Source: Chloroflexota bacterium
Lineage (GTDB): Bacteria > Chloroflexota > Anaerolineae > Anaerolineales > Villigracilaceae
Assembly (NCBI GenBank): GCA_016234555.1
Contig: JACRBJ010000027.1
Coordinates: 62,001-126,000 of the forward strand
Length of the DNA: 64,000 nt
Direction: 5' to 3'
In this document: in pieces, positions 1 through 8,825 of the stretch
How the letters are laid out: each line of letters starts with the position of its first letter
Numbering within the stretch: the stretch's first letter is position 1
Notes under the pieces: model-generated
What the model was told of the DNA's origin: nothing
Database searches by the model: none
Seen by the model: the letters and a program-made list of their open reading frames with translations, nothing else
Position numbers and translations under genes: made by a program

Positions 1-3000
1 CAAGCACATGCAGCAACCGCGCGCCGTCAACTGTATTTTCCGCCACAAGCGCAATGGACATTCCCAACTGGGTCAACGTCTCGCGTCCAAGCGCAAATAG
101 GGCGGAAGACGCATCGAGCTGTCGGCTGACGGATTTGGTGATCGCCAGACCTGCGCGGACGCGCTGGGTGCGCTGGTCGAGTTTATACAATGAGATGGTT
201 TGCTCCAGGTCCTTGTGAAGCAAAATGGGCAGGTTGTTTTGCGTGCTGTCGATCAACTTCTGCTGGCGCTGCAAGCCGGAGGAAAGTGCGTCGATGCGTG
301 AGCGCAATTCGCCCTGCCGCAGTGTATTGTTGACCACCAACGCGGCTTGCGCGGCAAACACCTCCACCGTTTCGATGGTCGCCTTGTCGGGGCGCAAGTT
401 GTTCGACGGGTTATCCAGACTGATCAAGCCGACAACGTCCCCTTCCGAGTTTTCGAGTGGGACGAGCAAAGAGTCGTTCACATTCCATGAATTGGGCTGT
501 TGGACTGCGGGCGTGGGAACGTCCACGGTGACGGAATGCACATCCGACTGGATGACCGGGGCTTCGTCACTTGGAATGAAGTATGAACGGCTTACCCTAA
601 ACTCCGGCTGCATGAGTTTTTTCACACCCGGAAGCGGCTGCTTGCGTGACAGTAATTCATTAAGGGTTTCCTGCGGGATACCCGTTGCAGTGACGCGCCG
701 TAAGAGACCCGTCTCATCCACGATGCTTATCAATACCACGCGGAACGGCGTGGAATCACGAATGCCGCGCGCAATCACCTGTAAAGCCTGGTCGAGCGGC
801 TGGTCGTGACCCAGGTCGTAACTTACATCTGCAAGGCGGACGAGGGTGTCCGCCCGGCGGCGCATCAACTCGGCGCGCCTTTTCTCGGACTGGTACCGCT
901 GCGCATTGTTCAAGGCGATGCCCGCCTGCACAACCAGGGTCTGCAACAGTTCCGCCGCCTCCGGTTTGAAGAAATTGAAGCGCGTCGAGTGCAGGCTGAT
1001 CAAGCCAATGGCATGCGTTTGATAGGTGATCGGCGCAATCATTGCGGAACGCACACCATCATGGGGCGAGCCTCCCCACTCTTGTAGAAAGTCTCCGACA
1101 ACCAGCAATTCCCTCTTTCGCAATACATCCTGTTCGATTGGGAACAGCTCCCGGTTGCCCTCGCAGCCCACGGAAAATTCGACCATCGGGTTGTCCAGGG
1201 CGCGTTCCTGGTCCAGCAGGAGGACGGAGGAACAATCTGCCTGGCTGATGCGCAAACTTTCGTCATGGATGATTCTGAGCAGGTGTTTGAGGTCGAGCGA
1301 TGCGCTCAATTCCCTGTTGATGCGGGCGACAGCGGAGAACTGCTCCACGCGGCTGCGCAATGAGTCGTCGGTCTGGGCGTGCAGGTCGGCGGATTCAACC
1401 GCAGAAGCCAGCTGGCCCGCGGCGGTATCGACAGCTTGAAGGTCATAGGAATTGAAGTGGTCGGTCTTGAAGCTTCCCAACATCAACTCGCCAATGCTGC
1501 GTTCGCGGACCACCAACGGGACGATGATCGCCGACTCAATGAGAAGCGTGGTCGAGAATGGACGATAAACGGATAATACGCGCCTGTCTGTGCTGAGACG
1601 CCCGGAAAGGAACGGCTTCTGGCTGCCGGATACCGTGTATCGATAATTCGGGTCATCCATGAAAATTTGAATTACGGAATTGCTGACCTCATCCGAAATG
1701 CCATACGTAGACTCGCGGCGCAGGCGCAACTCGCCGCGCGACTCATCCATCAGGAAGATCGCACCCACATCCGCCTGGAAAAGATTCACCAATTCCTGTA
1801 TCGAGTATTTTAGAATTTCCTCCACGGTGGCGGAGGAACTCGCAAGGCTGGCAATGCGCCGCAAGGCATCGGAACGCTGGGCGCGCGCGCGCGCCTGTTG
1901 CACCAGCAGAATATTCTCTATGATCGCCGCCGCCTGGTTCGACACAATATTCATCAGGCGCAATTCTTCCGGGGTAAAGGGGGACGCACCGTGTTGGTGA
2001 TGCCCCACCTGCAAATATCCAAGCATGCGCCCGGAGGAAACCAGGGGAACGAGCGCTATATCCCGCAAACTGGCTGCCATCGCAATATCGGAAAGTCCAA
2101 GCATCAACCAGTTTTCATCGGCTGGCGCATTCAACGTGAGCAGAGGCTGCTGGCTCGTTATCACTTTTTCAGCCGGGCTGCTGGGCGCAACGGTGGTGCG
2201 GTAAATCTGAACAAAATGGGACGGCAATCCGCGGAAAGGAATCTTGCCTTCCAGGGTGCGCTTCTCCTCATCGTACAGAAGAAAACCGATGATTTCAGCC
2301 TCGAACAGAGGTGAGACACTTTCCACAAGCCTGGCAAACAGGTCCTGCATGTCGCGAATATTGCCCAACGCCTGGTTGAGGTTCGCCAAGCCCGCAAGTT
2401 CAGCGACGCGCTTCTGCTCATCCTCATAGAGTCTGGCATTTCGAAGCGCCACAGCCGCCTGACCGGAAACCAAAAGCAATAAATCCAGATCGTGCTGACC
2501 AAACCGCCCATCACCGGTTTGTCCCGCCTCCAACGTGCCAACCAGTTCCCCGCCGGCGATCAGTGGAATCCCAAGGTAGGATTGAACAGGGGGCAATTCA
2601 CTGTTTGCAACAAGTTCAGGTTGGGAACGCATGTCGGCAATCAGGATGTGGGTGCGGAGTTGCGCCAACCGGCTTGTGAAATTGCCGAATTGCGATGCCG
2701 AAGCGCGTACCGTTCCCGGTGAACTTGAGTCAGCCGGATGGAAGCGATGGGAGACCAAAAATTGATCCTCCCCATTCCACAGGTTCAGTTCGAGCATGTC
2801 GGATGAAACGAGCCTGCTTACATTCTCCAGGATGGATTGTATGGTCGTTTGAAGGTCGAGGTTGGCGGCAATGCTCTGGCTGAACTCTGTAATAACGCCC
2901 AATATTTCGGCCGAAGCGCCGTTGCCTTGTTCCAATGCGGGGGCATGTTCCTTTGTCCGCAGCGAGAGCAGCATCATTGGGTACGCGCCCGGTACCTCAA

Positions 3001-3361
3001 AAGACGAAATTTCCACCAGCCTGCCGCTGATGGATACTCGTTTGTGACCGGGGGTTGCGCACAGATCCAAAAAATCATCCGTCGGGCGTACCCTGCGCGC
3101 AAGTCTCTCGAGATCGTACGGCTCGTTCTCGTGCAGGCTAAAGTATGTACTGGCCAGCGCGCTGACATATTCCACACGTCCCCCCGGTTGCAGGATGATT
3201 ACCGCGTCATTCGATTTCGAAGATTCAGGAAATGGGAAGGAATTGGCTTCGCCCCGGGCAGCCGCGGATGTGCGCCGTGGAAAAAACCAAAGCACCACCC
3301 AGACCAGTAAAACGAACACCAGCCCGGTAATGAACAAGCCAATTTCCAACCCGGAGGACAT
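1..3361 (-). CDS. Multi-GAF sensor protein, N-terminal membrane anchor, 3' end outside window
   Basis: The frame is open from the ATG at 3361 to the window edge (at least 1120 codons, no stop). The N-terminus begins MSSGLEIGLFITGLVF and forms one hydrophobic helix (about residues 5-27), followed by a PAS-like stretch (about 50-130). At least five consecutive GAF-like units follow, starting near residues 150, 310, 497, 670 and 843. Each has the typical core (for example LLVPLENSEGDVVGLISLDN) and is joined to the next by a helical linker. A coiled segment near residue 1020 leads into another GAF-like start. GAF domains bind small ligands or chromophores and feed histidine kinases or cyclases; the output domain lies beyond base 1, so the output is unknown. 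The gene starts 15 nt after the response regulator ends, which suggests a two-gene signalling unit. Confidence 0.85.
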   Translation of the reverse strand, partial: MSSGLEIGLFITGLVFVLLVWVVLWFFPRRTSAAARGEANSFPFPESSKSNDAVIILQPGGRVEYVSALASTYFSLHENEPYDLERLARRVRPTDDFLDLCATPGHKRVSISGRLVEISSFEVPGAYPMMLLSLRTKEHAPALEQGNGASAEILGVITEFSQSIAANLDLQTTIQSILENVSRLVSSDMLELNLWNGEDQFLVSHRFHPADSSSPGTVRASASQFGNFTSRLAQLRTHILIADMRSQPELVANSELPPVQSYLGIPLIAGGELVGTLEAGQTGDGRFGQHDLDLLLLVSGQAAVALRNARLYEDEQKRVAELAGLANLNQALGNIRDMQDLFARLVESVSPLFEAEIIGFLLYDEEKRTLEGKIPFRGLPSHFVQIYRTTVAPSSPAEKVITSQQPLLTLNAPADENWLMLGLSDIAMAASLRDIALVPLVSSGRMLGYLQVGHHQHGASPFTPEELRLMNIVSNQAAAIIENILLVQQARARAQRSDALRRIASLASSSATVEEILKYSIQELVNLFQADVGAIFLMDESRGELRLRRESTYGISDEVSNSVIQIFMDDPNYRYTVSGSQKPFLSGRLSTDRRVLSVYRPFSTTLLIESAIIVPLVVRERSIGELMLGSFKTDHFNSYDLQAVDTAAGQLASAVESADLHAQTDDSLRSRVEQFSAVARINRELSASLDLKHLLRIIHDESLRISQADCSSVLLLDQERALDNPMVEFSVGCEGNRELFPIEQDVLRKRELLVVGDFLQEWGGSPHDGVRSAMIAPITYQTHAIGLISLHSTRFNFFKPEAAELLQTLVVQAGIALNNAQRYQSEKRRAELMRRRADTLVRLADVSYDLGHDQPLDQALQVIARGIRDSTPFRVVLISIVDETGLLRRVTATGIPQETLNELLSRKQPLPGVKKLMQPEFRVSRSYFIPSDEAPVIQSDVHSVTVDVPTPAVQQPNSWNVNDSLLVPLENSEGDVVGLISLDNPSNNLRPDKATIETVEVFAAQAALVVNNTLRQGELRSRIDALSSGLQRQQKLIDSTQNNLPILLHKDLEQTISLYKLDQRTQRVRAGLAITKSVSRQLDASSALFALGRETLTQLGMSIALVAENTVDGARLLHVL

Positions 3362-3376
3362 GGATAACTCAACTCA

Positions 3377-4282
3377 TCAGGCGGGGGAAGCAGGTGTCGA
3401 ATCCTGCCGCCTCGCCTCAGCGGCAAGCTCCGTAATTTCACGAATATCCGCAAAGGATTGTAAACTTGGCGAGACCAGCCCGGCGGAGAAGTACATAAAG
3501 CCCACCTTTTCAACGCCTCCATCCGGTTTCGGCGCCTGAATGAATCCCTGCTGGCGGTCTATAAAGTTGTAGTGACTCTGAACTTCGTTTACAAACCGCT
3601 CTTTTAATCTCTGGCGAATCTTCGGAGCCGCCTCGTTCGTTGTAATGATGATGAAGTTGTCGCCTCCTGCGTGGCCGATAAAGTCGCTGACGGTTCCCAG
3701 CTCGTCGACCACCTCGCCAATCATCATTGCGGCGAAGCGCACCACGTCGTCGCCCGCTACGAAACCGTACACATCCTTGAACGCCTCGAAGTTGTTGATG
3801 CGCACGTCCAGCAGCGCCCATTCCTTCTCGCGAATGATGCGGCGCAGCTGTTCCTCGATAAGCCGCCCGGCGGGAAGCCCGGAGCGCGGGTCTGTAAGGC
3901 TTTCACGTTCCGAACGTCGGATGGCGCCCTGTACGCGCAATTTCAACTCTTCGATGTCAAAGGGCTTGGTGATGTAATCATCCGCTCCCAGTTCCAGACC
4001 CTGGAGCTTATCACTGCGCTCGTCCTTCTGCGTAAGGAATATCACAGGGATATGGCTGGTCCGAGTGCTTGTCCGCAGGGTGCGGCAAACCTCGTAACCG
4101 TCAATATCCGGCAGCATGATGTCCAATACAATTAAGTGCGGCAGAACCTGCTTTGTTTTATCCAAAGCATCGCGGCCGCGGTTGGCTACATCCACATCGT
4201 ATTGCAGACTGGTGAAGTATATCTTGAGCATGTTCGCGATGTCGATGTCGTCTTCCACTACCAAAAGCCGGGCGTTACCCAT
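3377..4282 (-). CDS. Response regulator with degenerate GGDEF output domain
   Basis: 301 residues. Receiver domain at about 1-125 with the acidic pair D11/D12, phospho-acceptor D54 (IVLDIMLPDIDG), T84 and K106 (YITKPFD). The C-terminal half is GGDEF-like, but the signature reads AGGDNF at 205-210, so the glutamate of GG(D/E)EF that helps bind metal is asparagine. Loss of that residue usually abolishes diguanylate cyclase activity, so the domain may act as a binding or dimerisation module (inference). The start has a clear GGAGG ribosome site. It precedes the multi-GAF sensor by 15 nt. Confidence 0.9.
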   Translation of the reverse strand: MGNARLLVVEDDIDIANMLKIYFTSLQYDVDVANRGRDALDKTKQVLPHLIVLDIMLPDIDGYEVCRTLRTSTRTSHIPVIFLTQKDERSDKLQGLELGADDYITKPFDIEELKLRVQGAIRRSERESLTDPRSGLPAGRLIEEQLRRIIREKEWALLDVRINNFEAFKDVYGFVAGDDVVRFAAMMIGEVVDELGTVSDFIGHAGGDNFIIITTNEAAPKIRQRLKERFVNEVQSHYNFIDRQQGFIQAPKPDGGVEKVGFMYFSAGLVSPSLQSFADIREITELAAEARRQDSTPASPA

Positions 4283-4363
4283 ATTGAGCCTCCTCTACCG
4301 CATATTGCGTAAACAATTGTACCTTCCGGGAAAGTACGGGTAGAAAAAATAGTTCTGAACTGG

Positions 4364-5470
4364 TTATTCAAGCGGCACCGTGCGAGCGCTTCGCCGCCCA
4401 TTTCGGGCATTTTTTCGAACGGTTTCGATCTGTTCATCTGTTACTTCGCGTTCAAAAGAGCGAAAACCGCTCATGCGAAAACCATGCCGCTCCGCAATTG
4501 CGGTAATTTCCTTTACACGGTCCAAAGTTATATCCTTGCCAATCGTATAATCCTCAAAACGGCCTTCCAAAGCCAGCGCTATGGTTTCAGCCATGCAGGC
4601 ATACGCCTTGCCCTCGGGAAAGCCAAAATTGAAATTAAAGTTGACCGGACCCGGCACGTCCACCATGCCGCCGTCAATCACTAATATATCATCTCTTACC
4701 GCCGCCACCATTGCAGAAACATCACGGGGGCGGGCTACATCGCAGACCACGCTGCCCGGCTGCAGGTGTTCCGGGTGAATGACATCGTGAATCGAGCTTG
4801 TCACCGTCAGGATCAACTGCGCGTGCTTCAATACGTCCATTTTTGTGCTGATTACAAGCTCGCTTCGCGCATGAGCCTTGAGCCTGCATTGCAGGGCCTC
4901 GAGCTTTTTCTCGTCGCGGGCGACAAGAAAAACCCGCGCCGCTTCGCCAGCCAGCAGTTCAGCGCAAACGTGACCGATTGCGCCCGTGGCTCCCACAACC
5001 GCCACAGTCGCCTCCTCGATCTTTATATCCATCACACGCGCCGCGTCCCGAATGGCTTGTACAGCCATTGCTACAGTGAACGAATCGCCGGTGGTCACGG
5101 GGACGTCCAGCGCCTTTGCAATGGTCAGACCGGCGTCGCCGACCACTGATGTGAAGGCGCCGAGTCCGAGGATATTTGCGCCGAGTTTCTCGGCCACGCG
5201 ACCGGTCTGGATAATTTTACGATAGACCGTGCGCTCAGGCAACTCCATCATGCGGCGGGGCGTATAGGGACATGCGATGAACCAGCCTTTGATGACCTTG
5301 CCTGTAGCTTGCGATGTAATGCCTTCGATTTCGGAAATATAAACGGGCGGAAAGAAGGTGGAGAAAAAATCTATCTGCTTTTCGCTCAACACACGTCCTA
5401 AAAACGGGAACTTGCGGCTCACATCTCGCTTGGGATCGATGGGGTGGATGATGAATGCGAAACTGTCCAT
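4364..5470 (-). CDS. Acyl-ACP reductase-like (fatty aldehyde-forming) protein
   Basis: 368 residues. It resembles cyanobacterial long-chain acyl-ACP reductase (AAR): it shares the ATGKVI segment (55-60), the LGAFTS segment (103-108), VTTGDSFT (125-132) and a Rossmann NADPH loop GATGAIG at 160-166. A cysteine at 292 in AYACMAET lines up with the catalytic cysteine of AAR (FACFAEA), which forms the acyl-thioester intermediate. The family reduces fatty acyl-ACP or acyl-CoA to aldehyde. It starts 3 nt after the hexapeptide acyltransferase, so the two are probably translated together and may act in lipid or ether-lipid synthesis (inference). No aldehyde-deformylating oxygenase gene is nearby. A plain dehydrogenase of the same fold is the alternative. 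Confidence 0.75.
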   Translation of the reverse strand: MDSFAFIIHPIDPKRDVSRKFPFLGRVLSEKQIDFFSTFFPPVYISEIEGITSQATGKVIKGWFIACPYTPRRMMELPERTVYRKIIQTGRVAEKLGANILGLGAFTSVVGDAGLTIAKALDVPVTTGDSFTVAMAVQAIRDAARVMDIKIEEATVAVVGATGAIGHVCAELLAGEAARVFLVARDEKKLEALQCRLKAHARSELVISTKMDVLKHAQLILTVTSSIHDVIHPEHLQPGSVVCDVARPRDVSAMVAAVRDDILVIDGGMVDVPGPVNFNFNFGFPEGKAYACMAETIALALEGRFEDYTIGKDITLDRVKEITAIAERHGFRMSGFRSFEREVTDEQIETVRKNARNGRRSARTVPLE

Positions 5471-5473
5471 TTT

Positions 5474-6751
5474 CTACCAGGATTCTGTATCACCTTTCGA
5501 TTGTTTATGATATAGCACCTGATGCAAGTCCGAGGATTTCAGGTGATGGTGATCGCTATCTTCAAACACGACGTCCCTGTCAATAATGCGCCTTTCCTTC
5601 GATGCCGCCAGCACAACGTCCGACTCGATGGTGCGCGCCGGGTAGACGATCATGCCCGCCCCGATGCGGCAGTTGTGACCCACACACCCGCCCAAAACCG
5701 GGCGGTTGGAAAGCCCAAGTTTGCCGGCGCCATCGCGGGCACGGATGGGAGCGGGGATCAGGTTATAGTCGGTCCATGTGGAGCCGGCGCCGATAAAGGT
5801 TCTCTTTCCGACCACGCACATTTGCAGGCAGGTATTTTGCGCAACCATGCTGTCTTCCATGATGGTGGTCATGAAAAGCGAGGCGCGGAACGGCAGGAAG
5901 GTGCCATCCCCCACCACGGAAAGCATCACCTGACAGCCCTGCGAAACGTTGACGTGGTTTCCGATAATTGAATTGTCGATGACCGCCCCGGCGTTGATGG
6001 TCACATTATCGCCGATGGTCGTCGGCCCTTTAATGACGGCGCTTGGGTCAATGACACAGTTTTTACCGACCTTCACAACTTCAGAACACTCCAATACCTG
6101 GCGTCCTTCATAAATTGCCTTACCGATGATTTTGAGTTTGAAGGCAAGGCTTTCGTTCCCTTTATTTTCGTAGCGGGCACCGCGCGCGAACAAGCCAAAC
6201 ACCACATCGGCGATGAAGATGTGCGCCCAGGCATCAATTGCCATCATGGCGCGCAGGGGGACCTGGAAGACGAGGTCGCCGCTCTTGTCCGCCATATAGG
6301 TGGGAATATGATAATAGCCAATCTCGCGCGCCAACATGTCGATGACGAGCGGTTCCACATCCGCTACGGGACCGTTGGGGTAGTACCACAAGTCCGCAAG
6401 ATACAGGCTTCCGGCGGGTGTATAGGACGTGGAAAGCGGCAGGGCATGATCGCGGAAAGCGGGGTCTTCCGCACGGAAGGCGGCGCGCACAGGCTTCTTC
6501 CCCCTGATGGCTTTTTCCATGAATGCGGCGATGTAAAATTCGTCGAAAAACAGATTGTCGCGATAAACAATGGTTGGTTCGCGCACGGGTTTCAGGCGCT
6601 CCCCCTTCTTTAATTCCTGCTCGTGCGTCACATACGGTGCAAGCAGATCACGCTGACGGAGCCAGAGCGGCGCATTCTGGATACGCAGGTCACGCGCCGG
6701 CTCGCAAAACGGCATGATCGGATTCGGCGCATGCAGGATGATTTTCAGCAT
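5474..6751 (-). CDS. Hexapeptide-repeat (left-handed beta-helix) transferase
   Basis: 425 residues. The N-terminal half (1-230) matches no family I can name. The C-terminal half has hexapeptide repeats of the LbetaH fold (about 235-400: CVIDPSAVIKGPTTIGDNVTI and GAVIDNSIIGNHVNV-type turns), as in acyltransferases and nucleotidyltransferases that acylate sugars or lipids. The 3-nt spacing to the acyl-ACP-reductase-like gene downstream suggests a shared acyl substrate. The ATG lies 7 nt after a TATAAT element with no obvious Shine-Dalgarno sequence, so a leaderless transcript is likely. The substrate cannot be read from the sequence. Confidence 0.75.
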   Translation of the reverse strand: MLKIILHAPNPIMPFCEPARDLRIQNAPLWLRQRDLLAPYVTHEQELKKGERLKPVREPTIVYRDNLFFDEFYIAAFMEKAIRGKKPVRAAFRAEDPAFRDHALPLSTSYTPAGSLYLADLWYYPNGPVADVEPLVIDMLAREIGYYHIPTYMADKSGDLVFQVPLRAMMAIDAWAHIFIADVVFGLFARGARYENKGNESLAFKLKIIGKAIYEGRQVLECSEVVKVGKNCVIDPSAVIKGPTTIGDNVTINAGAVIDNSIIGNHVNVSQGCQVMLSVVGDGTFLPFRASLFMTTIMEDSMVAQNTCLQMCVVGKRTFIGAGSTWTDYNLIPAPIRARDGAGKLGLSNRPVLGGCVGHNCRIGAGMIVYPARTIESDVVLAASKERRIIDRDVVFEDSDHHHLKSSDLHQVLYHKQSKGDTESW

Positions 6752-6758
6752 GGGGCTG

Positions 6759-6764
6759 ATTATA
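6759..6764 (-). promoter_or_regulatory. -10 element of a probable leaderless promoter
   Basis: TATAAT on the minus strand, 7 nt upstream of the acyltransferase ATG. Initiation would fall on or next to the start codon. No convincing -35 hexamer is seen at 17 nt. Confidence 0.55.
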
Positions 6765-6820
6765 AATCAAAGTGGGAAATAAAATCGTCCGTCAAACAAA
6801 ACTGTTAGACGGGAATCAAC

Positions 6821-7444
6821 TCACGAAAGAGGGGTCCGGTCAATCGCGATGGTGCAAGCCGCATCTCCCCTGGCAATGCAAGCCGTCTCTTTCACGTCAA
6901 ATATCTTCCCACCGCTCAGCCAGCTCAGGGATTCCTGTAACAAGCCCACAGCGAGGTGGCACACCGGCTCTTCAGCCTTCCTTTCCCAGCACAACGGACA
7001 GCGTTCGATATGCCAGAGGATTTCATCTTCCCTTTCTTCCACGCGCACCCTTTGATCGGTATGTTTGTTGAAGAGATCGGCAAAGGCTTTCGCGCCGATG
7101 TGAAACTTTACGGGAAGGGAGAGCAGGCGGAACGTCATTTCGGTCAGGCCGAGCAGGGAACCATATTCCTTGAGCCCATATTTAAAACACGCGCGCCCAA
7201 TCCGCAGCGCCATCCCGCGTCCGCCGTGTGGGCCGTAAATCAGTTCGAGCGCACTTTGCAGGGAGCTTATTGTTTCAAAGGAAAAGGCATGATTCGAGCT
7301 GGCCGACAAGGGATGTGGGACGGAATTTCCGAGCAGAGGGAGTTCCAGCAAAGCGCCCACTCCGTTTCCCCCCATGATTTCCTCCATGCCAAGAAGCATG
7401 ATTTTTCCCATTTTTGGGGGATAGAAAAGGGATTCGTCGCTCAT
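6821..7444 (-). CDS. V4R (4-vinyl reductase-type) small-molecule-binding domain protein
   Basis: 207 residues from the ATG at 7444, chosen because it makes a 4-nt ATGA overlap with the upstream hydrolase; a longer frame reaching 7582 only reads through that gene. The C-terminal half is typical of V4R domains: CPLCW (about 148), then VCHLAVGLLQ and a final CIARGDAACTIAI. The conserved cysteines may bind metal, and the domain in general senses hydrocarbons or lipids. Translational coupling to the alpha/beta hydrolase implies a common pathway, perhaps lipid sensing or turnover (inference). Confidence 0.75.
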   Translation of the reverse strand: MSDESLFYPPKMGKIMLLGMEEIMGGNGVGALLELPLLGNSVPHPLSASSNHAFSFETISSLQSALELIYGPHGGRGMALRIGRACFKYGLKEYGSLLGLTEMTFRLLSLPVKFHIGAKAFADLFNKHTDQRVRVEEREDEILWHIERCPLCWERKAEEPVCHLAVGLLQESLSWLSGGKIFDVKETACIARGDAACTIAIDRTPLS

Positions 7445-8238
7445 GGGGTGGGGACTGGCTGGTCGAGAAAAGCTTTTAGTTTTTGGCTGAATGCAGTCGG
7501 CTCTTCGAGCATGGGGAAGTGCCCTTCGGTGGGGAAACGCTCGATCACCGCATGGGGAACCCCGTTTTGCAGAGGCTGCCATTGCCTGGGATGGACGATC
7601 ACATCCTTGTCGCCATACATGCCCATGACAGGCACCTTGATTTGAGGAATGGAGGGTATCAGGTTGGTGCGGCGCAGGGAGGCAATCGAAAGCAGGAAGG
7701 ATTCAAGGGTGGTTCTGGAAAGGTCGTTGTCCATCATCTGCGGGAAGCGCGGGTCACGGCAGATATAGGGCGAATACACCTTCATCCCGGCGCGGAACAC
7801 TCCCATCATATTGAACAGCATGAAGGCAATCGGGCGGTAGCCTGCAAGTTTAAGCAGGGGTGCCAGTGAGGAACCGGCAATGGGCGACCCCACCACCACC
7901 ACCTTGCTGACGCGCTCGGGATATCTGATCGCCACCGAAAGGCTGACCGTGCCTCCCATGCTGTGTCCGACTAATGGTGCACGGACGATGCCCAACTGCT
8001 CCATAAATTGATCGACGAGGTTTATGAAATCCGAAACGGCATAGGTCTCGCGCTTCTTGCCCGATTCGCCAAACCCCCAAAAATCCAAAGCATAGGTGCG
8101 ATAAAACGCGCCCAGATAAGCCATCGTCTCCTGCCACAGCCCCCACGAGCCGAGCCATCCATGCAGAAGAATTACCGGGCGTCCCCGCCCGTATACTTCA
8201 TAATGAACTATTCCCTGATCAGTGGTAATTGAAGACAC
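7441..8238 (-). CDS. Alpha/beta-fold hydrolase
   Basis: 265 residues starting with GTG. Oxyanion-hole region HGWLGSWG (26-33), nucleophile elbow GHSMGG with S93, acid in MYGDKDVIV (about D211) and catalytic His in EGHFPM (about 239) form a complete triad. The small cap region is hydrophobic (FMLFNMMG). Proteins of this form are esterases, lipases or related hydrolases; the substrate is unknown. It is 21 nt downstream of the small GTPase and overlaps the V4R gene by 4 nt, so it sits inside a tight operon. Confidence 0.85.
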   Translation of the reverse strand: MSSITTDQGIVHYEVYGRGRPVILLHGWLGSWGLWQETMAYLGAFYRTYALDFWGFGESGKKRETYAVSDFINLVDQFMEQLGIVRAPLVGHSMGGTVSLSVAIRYPERVSKVVVVGSPIAGSSLAPLLKLAGYRPIAFMLFNMMGVFRAGMKVYSPYICRDPRFPQMMDNDLSRTTLESFLLSIASLRRTNLIPSIPQIKVPVMGMYGDKDVIVHPRQWQPLQNGVPHAVIERFPTEGHFPMLEEPTAFSQKLKAFLDQPVPTP

Positions 8239-8259
8239 AGCAAAATACAGGTCCTTCCC

Positions 8260-8799
8260 CTACTTGCCGGATTCCATTTCTTTGAGGATGCTATACAACA
8301 ATTCAAGCAGGACGGTCTTCACAGTGTCGCGGTCGGTTGCCACGCAGGGCAAAAGCTTCGTCTTGCCGTCGAGACGCAACGCGTGACGCACATCTTCGAG
8401 GTCCCAGGCATCCTCCATGTCCTGTTTATTCGCTGCAACGACAAAAGGCGTGGGAGCATACGCGCGGAACGTTTCGAGGATCGAACGCGCTTCGCGGAAG
8501 GTTTCGGGGCGGGTGCTGTCGACCATGACGATGAAGCCCAACATGCCTTCCGAAAGGATCTCCCACATGAAGTCGAACCGTTTCTGACCGGGAGTCCCGA
8601 ACAGGTACAGGACAAGGTCCTCGTCCACAGTGATGCGCCCAAAGTCCATCGCCACCGTCGTCGCGGATTTTACAGTCCGCTCCTCCTCGGAGGAAATCTT
8701 CCGTTCGGTGGCAACCACATCGATTTCGCTGACAGACTGGATAAACTGCGTCTTGCCAGCGCTGAAGGGTCCCGTCACTACCATTTTGACCGTTTGCAT
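8260..8799 (-). CDS. MglA/Ras-like small GTPase
   Basis: 179 residues from the ATG at 8799 (MQTVKMVVTGPF). A longer upstream frame is a shadow of the DUF4388 gene. G1 loop GPFSAGKT (10-17), a GTPGQ motif replacing DxxGQ at G3, and NKQD at G4 are all present. Bacterial GTPases of this group pair with roadblock or DUF4388 proteins in polarity or signalling modules. The pairing is seen here: the DUF4388 gene lies immediately upstream with a 26-nt gap. The missing G3 aspartate is common in this subgroup and may alter hydrolysis. Confidence 0.88.
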   Translation of the reverse strand: MQTVKMVVTGPFSAGKTQFIQSVSEIDVVATERKISSEEERTVKSATTVAMDFGRITVDEDLVLYLFGTPGQKRFDFMWEILSEGMLGFIVMVDSTRPETFREARSILETFRAYAPTPFVVAANKQDMEDAWDLEDVRHALRLDGKTKLLPCVATDRDTVKTVLLELLYSILKEMESGK

Positions 8800-8825
8800 A
8801 ATTTCTATCCTTCTAGCCCTGATGA

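Noticed and set aside
225..3310. Chain of plus-strand frames of 60-190 codons in the first 3.3 kb
   Set aside because: The opposite strand holds one continuous multi-GAF coding frame from 3361 to the window edge. The plus frames are its complement and have no ribosome sites.
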